A DNA stretch of 5,908 bases from Tannerella sp. oral taxon 808 (GTDB lineage Bacteria > Bacteroidota > Bacteroidia > Bacteroidales > Tannerellaceae). Location of the stretch: positions 1 through 5,908 of the forward strand of contig MIQB01000111.1 of assembly GCA_002890585.1 (NCBI GenBank). Direction: 5' to 3'. Made by a program: the position numbers and the translations under genes. The notes beneath the pieces were generated by a model that was given only the letters and a program-made list of their open reading frames with translations, was not told where the DNA came from and made no database searches. Below, in pieces: positions 1-5,908 of this stretch (positions are counted from its first letter, which is position 1; every line of letters begins with the position of its first letter).

Positions 1-360
1 TTTTCTCGCGATTGTCTGAGACAATGGGCTCAAAAAGTTTTTTTCATGCGATTGTCTGAGACAATGGGCCCAAAAAGTTTTTTTCTCGCGATTGTCTGAG
101 ACAATGGGCCCAAAAAGTTTTTTTCTCGCGAAAGCCTCAGGAAATCGGCTGAAAAAGTTTTTTTTCATGCGAAAGCCTCAGGAAATCGGCCGAAAAAGTT
201 TTTTTCTCGCGAAAGCCTCAGGAAATCGGCCGAAAAAGTTTTTTTCATGCGAAAGCCTCAGGAAATGGGCTGAAAAAGTTTTTTTCATGCGAAAGCCTCA
301 GGAAATGGGCCCAAAAAGTTTTTTTCATGCGAAATCCTTAGGAAATCGGCCGAAAAAGTT
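1..360. repeat. Nine tandem 40-bp palindrome-rich repeats
   Basis: Nine contiguous units of 40 bp (one junction, between units 4 and 5, has 8 instead of 7 T's) run from the window edge to 360, so the array may start further left. Units 1-3 (type A) carry ATTGTCTGAGACAAT, a perfect 7+1+7 palindrome. Units 4-9 (type B) carry AAAGCCTCAGGAAAT (AAATCCTTAGGAAAT in unit 9), in which only CCTNAGG is palindromic. In both types this core is followed by an 8-bp near-palindrome (TGGGCCCA or TCGGCCGA and variants), then AAAAAGTTTTT, then CTCGCG or CATGCG. There are no unique spacers, so it is not CRISPR. Because 40 is not a multiple of 3, and no frame shows a family I recognise, I treat it as non-coding. 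Function unknown; protein binding, structured RNA or a recombination-driven satellite are all possible. Confidence 0.9.
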
Positions 361-430
361 GCTTGATGGGTGTTTGTGTAAGGCTTTGTGGGGCGGGGTT
401 GCTGCCAGACTCCATAGCTCAGAGCGTTAG

Positions 431-466
431 CCCCCCCTCCCCCGCAGGCATAAAAAAAGGCCGCCC
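431..466. repeat. 36-bp direct repeat, left copy
   Basis: Identical over 36 bases to 2349-2384: C7-T-C5, then GCAGGCATA, an A-run, then GGCCGCCC. The two copies bracket the AlbA_2 gene about 1.9 kb apart. The left copy continues into CGGGGGCGG, the right copy into GGGGGGGCAAGCCTTTTT, so only the right copy forms a full two-sided terminator. Probably a dispersed intergenic element; a role as insertion footprint is possible but unproven. Confidence 0.85.
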
Positions 467-475
467 CGGGGGCGG
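452..475 (-). terminator. Possible leftward terminator in the left 36-bp repeat
   Basis: CCGCCCC (461-467) and GGGGCGG (469-475) form a perfect inverted repeat around a single G; with a realistic loop the stem is 5-6 GC pairs. Read on the minus strand it is followed by CC and then seven T's (458-452), the layout of an intrinsic terminator. No minus-strand gene is seen immediately upstream of it, so what it would terminate is unclear. It may simply be a consequence of the repeated element. Confidence 0.4.
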
Positions 476-544
476 GGGCAATTTCATTGAGGCGGCGGAA
501 CCGACGGATGATCTGCACGCAGGGTTCCCGTCCGAAGGAGTGGG

Positions 545-552
545 TACTTTTG
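545..552 (+). promoter_or_regulatory. Bacteroidetes -7 promoter element for the AlbA_2 gene
   Basis: TACTTTTG matches the Bacteroidetes -7 consensus TAnnTTTG and ends 19 bases before the ATG at 572, giving a short 5' leader. No good TTTG element is found about 19-21 bases upstream, which lowers confidence. The leader just before the ATG is A/T-rich, without a Shine-Dalgarno sequence, as is usual in this phylum. Confidence 0.45.
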
Positions 553-571
553 GGCATGAATAATATTGAGT

Positions 572-2341
572 ATGGATGCACAAGACATTCGGACACTTCT
601 CCAAACAGGAGAGCGAGAAACTTTAGAAATAAAGAAAGCAGCACAGGGTGTCCCCAAATCGGTATGGGAGACCTATTCAGCCTTTGCAAATACGGTCGGA
701 GGCACGATCCTCTTGGGCGTATCGGAAGTAAGCGCCGACGCACGATTTGAAATTACAGGGATCAGCAACCCTTCTAAGCTCAAGAAGGAGTTTTTCGATA
801 CGCTGAATAGTGATAAGGTGAATAGAAACATCCTTACGGATGCTGATGTCGAGATTGTACCGTATGGTGAGGCCTCTCTGATATGCATTCAAGTTCCGCA
901 GGCTGACTATCGCCGGCGCCCCATCTTTATTAATGGGGATATGATGAAGGGGACATTCAAGCGCAACTATGAGGGGGATTATCATTGTACAGAAGACGAG
1001 GTGAAAGCCATGATGCGCGACTCCAATGATGCCGGGAATGACGGCGTCCTGATGGAAAACTATGACATGAATGACGTAGATCCCACTACACTAAGCGCCT
1101 ATCGCAATCGCTTTCGCACAGCTAATCCTGAGCATTTATGGAATGGTTATGACGACAAAGAGTTTCTGAGAAATATGGGAGGCTACACAAAGGATCGGAG
1201 TACCGGCCGAACGGGGCTGACTTTGGCCGGATTGCTGATGTTTGGTAAAGGGCTGGCCATTAGAGAACGATTCGACAACCTCCGAATGGACTATTTAGAT
1301 ATGACGAACCTGGCGCCGGAGAGCCGTTGGAGCGATAGGCTCACTTACGACGGAAGATGGGAGAACAACCTCTACAATTTCTTCACCCGTGTCCTTGCCA
1401 AACTCGTCAGTGACATCAAGCGCCCTTTTATGCTGAAAGGTGTGGAGCGTGCGGACGACACAACGCTGCATAAAGCCATCCGGGAGGCCTTGACCAACCT
1501 GATAATACATGCCGATTATATGATTGCAGGGATCCTGAAAGTAGAGAAACGCAATGATCGCTTTGTGTTTTCCAACCCCGGATCACTCAAATTGCCTCTT
1601 GTCGACATTTACGAGGGGGGACATTCTACGGCACGCAATCCTCACATGCAATCGATGTTACGTATGGTGGGTTTTGGCGAGAACATCGGATCGGGCTTCC
1701 CAACCATCGTGGCTGCATGCAAAAAGGAGAATTGGAGGAAGCCTATTCTTTGCGAACGCCCCGACCTGCAATTGGTCGAGCTGACCATTTCGATGACTTC
1801 ACTCATCTCGGAAGAATGCTTGCAAAAACTGCAAGCCGTTTTCGGGTCTTCCTATAAGGCCTTGAGCAAAGAGGAACTCTTGGTGCTCTCTACAGCTTGG
1901 GGGGAAGAAGGCGGCGTTACGAACGGCATGGTTCAAACCCTCCTTGACAAAAACCCCATAGAGGCAGGGCGGTTGCTCTATGCCCTCGTAGAAAAGAAGA
2001 TGCTGCTGTCCAGTAATAAACGAAGATGGACAAGCTACACGCTCAATTTCGGTTACACACCAGAGGAAAAGTCAAGGAGTAAAAGTCAAGGAGCAAAAGT
2101 CAAGGAGCAAAGTCAAGGAGTAAAGTCAAGGAGTAAGAAGAAGCGGGAGATAGAAGAAAGGATCATCGCCTTCTGTAGCATCCCGCGGACACTGCTGGAG
2201 ATCGCAATGGAGTTAGGCTACGCCGATCGCTATAGAATGAAACGGATCTATATCGACCCCCTGATCGGGACAAGATTGCAGATGACTTCTTACGAAAGCA
2301 AAACCAACCCCACCCAGAAATATGTGGCACTAAGGCATTAG
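572..2341 (+). CDS. AlbA_2 (Schlafen-like) / GHKL ATPase-like regulator
   Basis: A 589-residue protein of the widespread AlbA_2 'ATP-binding transcriptional regulator' type. Residues about 10-130 form the Schlafen AlbA_2 nucleic-acid-binding domain (ETLEIKKA near 16; SAFANTVGGTILLGVSE near 36-52). Residues about 290-400 form a HATPase_c_4-like domain: EALTNLIIHADY (305-316) is the GHKL Asn box, followed by NPGSL (335-339), ARNP (354-357) and GFGENIGSG (367-375). Then come a winged-helix-like segment (about 400-490), a charged linker (500-522) encoded by a 13/14-bp tandem repeat, and a second helix-rich C-terminal domain (about 523-589). I chose ATG 572 over the TTG at 566 because ATG is the stronger codon. 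Members are thought to bind DNA or RNA, and some sit in defence loci, but target and activity here are unknown. It stands alone between two 36-bp repeats and has lower G+C than the operon to its right in the lines sampled, hinting at acquisition. Confidence 0.9.
   Translation: MDAQDIRTLLQTGERETLEIKKAAQGVPKSVWETYSAFANTVGGTILLGVSEVSADARFEITGISNPSKLKKEFFDTLNSDKVNRNILTDADVEIVPYGEASLICIQVPQADYRRRPIFINGDMMKGTFKRNYEGDYHCTEDEVKAMMRDSNDAGNDGVLMENYDMNDVDPTTLSAYRNRFRTANPEHLWNGYDDKEFLRNMGGYTKDRSTGRTGLTLAGLLMFGKGLAIRERFDNLRMDYLDMTNLAPESRWSDRLTYDGRWENNLYNFFTRVLAKLVSDIKRPFMLKGVERADDTTLHKAIREALTNLIIHADYMIAGILKVEKRNDRFVFSNPGSLKLPLVDIYEGGHSTARNPHMQSMLRMVGFGENIGSGFPTIVAACKKENWRKPILCERPDLQLVELTISMTSLISEECLQKLQAVFGSSYKALSKEELLVLSTAWGEEGGVTNGMVQTLLDKNPIEAGRLLYALVEKKMLLSSNKRRWTSYTLNFGYTPEEKSRSKSQGAKVKEQSQGVKSRSKKKREIEERIIAFCSIPRTLLEIAMELGYADRYRMKRIYIDPLIGTRLQMTSYESKTNPTQKYVALRH
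2071..2137 (+). repeat. Five-copy 13/14-bp tandem repeat inside the AlbA_2 gene
   Basis: GTCAAGGAG followed by TAAA(A) or CAAA(A) (TAAG in the last copy) starts at 2071, 2085, 2099, 2112 and 2125, so the periods are 14, 14, 13 and 13. The present combination keeps the frame open and encodes a Lys/Ser/Gln-rich linker (SRSKSQGAKVKEQSQGVKSRSK). Gain or loss of one unit shifts the frame and leads to a stop at TAA 2134-2136 or TAG 2151-2153. Confidence 0.9.
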
Positions 2342-2348
2342 CTCTTCT

Positions 2349-2384
2349 CCCCCCCTCCCCCGCAGGCATAAAAAAAGGCCGCCC
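2349..2384. repeat. 36-bp direct repeat, right copy
   Basis: Identical to 431-466. It starts 8 bases after the AlbA_2 stop codon. Its A-run and GGCCGCCC form the left arm of the bidirectional terminator at 2372-2402. Confidence 0.85.
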
Positions 2385-2402
2385 GGGGGGGCAAGCCTTT
2401 TT
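2372..2402. terminator. Bidirectional intrinsic terminator between convergent genes
   Basis: AAAAAGGC (2372-2379) pairs with GCCTTTTT (2395-2402), and GCCC (2381-2384) with GGGC (2389-2392), around a GGGG loop, with a small internal bulge (C2380 against AA 2393-2394). The A-run on one side and T-run on the other make it work in both directions. It lies between the + strand AlbA_2 gene and the minus-strand operon ending at 2438, exactly where a shared terminator is expected. Confidence 0.85.
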
Positions 2403-2425
2403 AGTTACAAGTGAAAAGAGTGACG

Positions 2426-2439
2426 AGCGACTTGTCGCT
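2426..2439. other. Short inverted repeat over the end of the DHOD-like gene
   Basis: AGCGAC (2426-2431) and GTCGCT (2434-2439) are perfect inverted repeats around TT and overlap the TAG stop codon of the minus-strand gene. No T-run follows on either strand. It could protect the 3' end of the mRNA, or be chance. Confidence 0.3.
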
Positions 2440-3427
2440 ACATCTCATCCCGGCTGGAGATGTACTTCATGAACTGCGTCCGTTCATACATAGACGCATC
2501 CGCAGCGTTTGAGAAGCTCAACCTCCCGCGGAACTCCTCCACCGACTCATACTTCGTGCGCTCCATCCATGCGCCGATTTGCTCCAACATTTCGGGCAAC
2601 AGCTTCGCGCCGTGCTTGTAAAGCGCGCTGCACAGCTGCACGGCCGAAGCGCCGGCCAGGATGCACTTCACCGCGTCTTGCCACGTGTGTACGCCTGTGG
2701 AAGCCGCGAGCGGCATGCCCTCCACAGCCCCCGCGACGATGGCCGTCCAGCGCAGCGTGTCGCCCAGTTCTGACGGCTCGCTAAACGGCTGCGCGGCCAC
2801 GATGCGGCAGCGTTCGATGTCGATGTCCGGGCGGTAGTAGCGGTTGAAGAGCACGACGGCGTTGGCGCCGAAGCCTTGCAGGCGACTCACCAACGCGGGG
2901 ATGGTGCTGAAGCCCTTCCCGATTTTCATGATCACGGGGATGGAAACACGCCGGCGAACACCCTTCAGGATGGCGCAGTATCGGTTGATCAGCTCCCGGC
3001 TGTCGGCGTGGATGTCAGTGTCTAAATAGAACACGTTCAGCTCTATGGCATCGGCGCCAGCACGCTCAATCTCCGACGCAAAATCCTCCCACGTGTCGGC
3101 GCGATAGCAATTCACGCTCGCGATCACGGGTATGGTGTGGCGGGCCGCTTTGCTGTCGCGGATCAGTTGCAGATACTCCTCTCGGCCGTGAGCCCGCACG
3201 TAATTGCGTACATAATCCTCTGCCTCCGGATAGTCGCCCGCATTCGCCATCAGTGCATCGCCCTGAGCCTCAATCTGCTCCTCGAAGAGCGATTTCAGCA
3301 CCACCGCGCCAGCGCCCGCCTCTTCCCAGCGCCCAATCTGTTCTGCCTTGTTTGTCAGCCCCGAACTGCCCACGATCAACGGGTTACGCAGCCTCAATCC
3401 GGCATAGTTTGTCTCTAAATTTCTCAT
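2438..3427 (-). CDS. Dihydroorotate dehydrogenase-like FMN protein
   Basis: A 329-residue TIM-barrel protein of the dihydroorotate dehydrogenase-like group. N-terminal TNYAGLRLRNPLIVGSSGLT (6-25) is the usual first strand, followed by VVLKSLFEEQIE (42-53), ASVNCY (103-108), VIMKIGKG (165-172, with a conserved FMN-site Lys at 168) and STGVHTWQDAVKCILAGASAVQ (243-264), the FMN-phosphate region. Where true class 1A enzymes read ELNxSCPN with a catalytic Cys, this protein reads ELNVFYLDTD (129-138), so the canonical base is missing and pyrimidine synthesis should not be assumed; substrate unknown. The start is ATG 3427-3425, preceded by A-rich AAGGAATAACCA. It lies 57 bp after the YggS-like gene and is last in the operon, followed by the terminator at 2372-2402. 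Confidence 0.85.
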   Translation of the reverse strand: MRNLETNYAGLRLRNPLIVGSSGLTNKAEQIGRWEEAGAGAVVLKSLFEEQIEAQGDALMANAGDYPEAEDYVRNYVRAHGREEYLQLIRDSKAARHTIPVIASVNCYRADTWEDFASEIERAGADAIELNVFYLDTDIHADSRELINRYCAILKGVRRRVSIPVIMKIGKGFSTIPALVSRLQGFGANAVVLFNRYYRPDIDIERCRIVAAQPFSEPSELGDTLRWTAIVAGAVEGMPLAASTGVHTWQDAVKCILAGASAVQLCSALYKHGAKLLPEMLEQIGAWMERTKYESVEEFRGRLSFSNAADASMYERTQFMKYISSRDEM

Positions 3428-3459
3428 TGGTTATTCCTTGTTTTTACTGTTTACGGGTA

Positions 3460-3487
3460 CCCTCTACTCTCTATCCTCTACCCTCTA
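3460..3487 (-). repeat. Four-copy heptad repeat at the YggS 3' end
   Basis: On the minus strand the units are TAGAGGG, TAGAGGA, TAGAGAG and TAGAGGG, four contiguous 7-bp copies. The first TAG is the stop codon of the YggS-like gene; the rest lies in the 57-bp gap before the DHOD-like start. The next bases form the palindrome GGGTACCC (3455-3462, overlapping the last unit). Slippage would change intergenic length without affecting either protein. Confidence 0.8.
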
Positions 3488-4159
3488 TTTATACTCCCTC
3501 GGCCCAAAGATCTTCGTCCCCACGCGCACCATCGTACTCCCTTCTTCTACGGCCAACGGATAATCGTCGCTCATCCCCATCGACAATTCCGTAAAGACCT
3601 CATCGGAAACGTTCGGCATCGCCTTCACCTCGTCGAAAAGCCCCCGCAATCGCTTGAACTCACGGCGCACCTGGTCAGCGTCATCCGTGAACGTAGCCAT
3701 ACCCATCAGCCCCGCCACCTCAATGTGTTTATACGCCCCGAACGCCCCCTCAGCAAACAGCCCCCGGCATTCCTCCACGCTAAACCCATGCTTCGACGCT
3801 TCCTCGGCGATATGCACCTCGATCAACACGCGGATGCGTCGCCCCACGCGTTCCGCCGCCCTGTCCACCTCAGCCAGCAGTCGCAGCGAGTCAATGCTCT
3901 GGATCGTATGGATAAACGGCGCGATGTACTTCACCTTGTTCGTCTGCAATGATCCGATAAAGTGCCACTCGATGTCGCTCGGCAACAACGGCTGTTTAGC
4001 CACGAGCTCCTGCACACGGTTCTCCCCAAACACGCGTTGCCCCGCATCATAAGCCTCACGCACCACATCGGCCGCGTGAAACTTAGACACCGCCACCAAT
4101 TGCACGCTATCGGGAAGGGCATTCCTCACCCCCGCCAAACGTTCCGCTACCGTGCTCAT
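3485..4159 (-). CDS. YggS/PLPBP-family pyridoxal-phosphate-binding protein
   Basis: A 224-residue protein of the YggS / PLPBP (PROSC) family, single-domain TIM barrels that bind pyridoxal 5'-phosphate and help control vitamin B6 and amino/keto-acid balance in the cytosol; no catalytic activity is established for the family. Lys26 in LVAVSKFH (21-28) is the expected Schiff-base residue. Other family motifs are FGENRVQE (44-51), WHFIGSLQTNK (65-75), LMGMATF, and SMGMSDDY (193-200) with GSTMVRVGTKIFG (207-219) forming the phosphate-binding end. Length is usual for the family. The ATG overlaps the stop of the upstream DUF4494 gene (ATGA), so translation is probably coupled. The gene ends in the heptad repeat. 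Confidence 0.95.
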   Translation of the reverse strand: MSTVAERLAGVRNALPDSVQLVAVSKFHAADVVREAYDAGQRVFGENRVQELVAKQPLLPSDIEWHFIGSLQTNKVKYIAPFIHTIQSIDSLRLLAEVDRAAERVGRRIRVLIEVHIAEEASKHGFSVEECRGLFAEGAFGAYKHIEVAGLMGMATFTDDADQVRREFKRLRGLFDEVKAMPNVSDEVFTELSMGMSDDYPLAVEEGSTMVRVGTKIFGPREYK

Positions 4160-5908
4160 GCTTCGTCCTCCTTCGCTGTTGGCGCCTCCCCCTGCCGCGC
4201 CTTCGCGCCCTCTGAGAAGGGGAACACATCCACCAACGGGCTCTCCGTAATCGCTGCCACCTCATAGTCAGCCATCGATCCCTTCATCCCCTCGTCGATC
4301 CTATCCAGCGCCTCCCTCACCGACGACGCCTGCGCCAGCATTTGCACCGCCGTGCGCTTCTCCACCCCACTCTTTTCGTCGAGCGAGATGTAGCACACCT
4401 TCGCTTTGTAGAATCTGTCCCCTTGCTCGTTGTAAAACAATTCCGCCAGTCGTACCCGCCGGATGTCAGCCACCATAAACTCCCCCGAGATGTACGGAGT
4501 CAGCTCTTCAATAATCCGCGCTTCCGCCTCGGTAAACGACATCGCGTCTACCAGATACGGTTCCGTGACCTTCTTCTGCATCCCCCCTTCTATCATCTTT
4601 TCGTATGAAACCTTGCATTCAAACCAGTTCATCTTACGTTCGTTCCTTTTATTATATGTATTTCGTTTTATGGGTAGAGCCCCTTCATTGGTGCGCATCA
4701 TCGGCACGATGTTTAAGGGCTACTTCTTTGTTTTATCCGTCCGCAATCGGCTGTACACCTCCAGGTCTGTGTACCGTCCGTTCGCCAATCTTGCTCCGCA
4801 TCGTTCTGTCCCCTCGTGCACAAATCCCAAGCGTTCCGGAATTGCTCGGCTACGCGCATTCTCTGTCGCGCATTTAATCTGCACCCTACACATCTGCTGT
4901 CGCTTGAACATCCACCGGCACAACGCACTGACCGCCGCCGTCATCAGTCCTCTTCCTTGATATTCCTCACACAACCAATATCCCAGCTCCGTTCTGCGAT
5001 TCTCCCTATCCGTATCCTTAAACCCAATCAGCCCCGCGAACCGTCCCTCACACACGATCACAAACACATAATCTCCTCGCTCTGCGTCAATGACCGACGA
5101 CCTAATAAAGCGCAGCGTGTCCTCGATCGTACGTGTGCTGTCTACAAAAGGCAGCCACCGCCGGAGGTAGTTGCGTTGCGTACGGATCGCGTTGAAGATA
5201 TCAGGAGCATCCAGTGGTGTAAGTGGCCGCAAGATCGTTGTTGCGTTCAGCCTTATCTCCTCCGCGTTATCTTTTCCCTCCCTCATTCGTTGTTCGTGTA
5301 TATTTTATATGTATGTGATGGAATCCTTCCCCCAACTTTCTTTCTCGGGCGGGCAAAACTATGACATATTTCCTACCCCTTATCTTGATCCTTAAAACGC
5401 GACTCTCAGATGAGTCGTTATGTCCTCTTCCCCGCAACTTTTCATCGAGATTCACGTGTCATTAAGTCATCATAGGATGTGAAGACATGATTCTTCCTCT
5501 CTGTTTATCAGCGACCAAACAAAGTTTAACAGAGAAAGTTAGTCGTTGGATTTGGTAGTGGAAGAAGTGCGTTTACTTTTGCACCCGCTTTCGAGAGAGG
5601 GAGTGTTGATAGAGACTGACGAATGAAATGCTTGGAGAGGAGAGAAAGGGAGTCTGAAAAAGAGGCCGTCCTTTCTTCTGAAAAAAAAGCTCTCGAGAAA
5701 TTTGCGAGAGAAAAAGACTCCACATTTCTTTGCACCCGTTCTCTTTTTCAGGAGGCGCCGCCAAGGAAGGCGGAAAGTGAGACAGCCTTAAGGCTTCAAT
5801 GGAGACGAAGAGTTTTCAGCGGGGCAGCTGTCATAAGGAGCGATCTTTGATTAAGATTTACATGTAAAACAAGATGTAGTACAGAAATAAGAATAAGTAC
5901 CGTCAATT

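Larger units (their letters stand above)
361..571. other. Intergenic region upstream of the AlbA_2 gene
   Basis: No gene is supported here. It contains the left copy of the 36-bp dispersed repeat (431-466), a minus-strand terminator-like hairpin, an inverted pair GGAACC (497-502) / GGTTCC (523-528) separated by 20 bases, and a TAnnTTTG promoter element (545-552). No tRNA or other recognisable RNA gene is visible. The GGAACC/GGTTCC pair lies just upstream of the promoter element and could be an operator, but this is only inference from position. Confidence 0.6.

Overview
The window looks like a chromosomal segment of a Bacteroidales bacterium, perhaps from the Porphyromonas/Tannerella side, though I cannot name a species. 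The evidence is the promoter style (TTTG about 19-20 bases upstream of TAnnTTTG), the absence of clear Shine-Dalgarno sequences, a DUF4494 gene (a family I know from Bacteroidetes) and the close similarity of the proteins to that group. There is no phage, transposase, CRISPR or plasmid gene.

Layout. Positions 1-360 are a non-coding array of nine contiguous 40-bp repeats made of short consecutive palindromes; the array may continue to the left of the window. Positions 361-571 are intergenic and hold a 36-bp dispersed repeat (431-466) with a minus-strand terminator-like hairpin and a probable promoter -7 element (545-552). Positions 572-2341 (+) encode a 589-residue Schlafen AlbA_2 / GHKL-ATPase-like regulator whose C-terminal linker is encoded by a 13/14-bp tandem repeat. 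The same 36-bp repeat recurs at 2349-2384, where it is part of a good bidirectional terminator between two convergent transcription units.

Positions 5286 to 2438 (-) look like one operon transcribed leftward: a RimJ/RimL-type GNAT acetyltransferase, a DUF4494 protein, a YggS/PLPBP-family pyridoxal-phosphate-binding protein (start overlapping the DUF4494 stop by ATGA), and a dihydroorotate-dehydrogenase-like flavoprotein. A -7 element at 5354-5361 could drive it and the terminator at 2372-2402 could end it. The genes look like housekeeping or metabolic functions; PLP homeostasis is the only role with a well-known family precedent.

Positions 5362-5908 hold no gene that I can support. From 5551 on, the sequence carries two tandem promoters on the + strand with the same TTTGCACCCG start region, then structured leader sequence and a boxA-like motif (5841-5850). 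This is what I would expect just upstream of a 16S rRNA gene, which would begin beyond the right edge; this is inference, because no rRNA sequence is inside the window.

The points most worth a second look are the palindrome-rich 40-bp array, the slippage-prone repeat inside the AlbA_2 gene (gain or loss of one unit would truncate the protein), and the pair of 36-bp direct repeats bracketing that gene, which also has lower G+C than the neighbouring operon in the lines sampled. I do not see convincing evidence of a complete new defence or mobile system.
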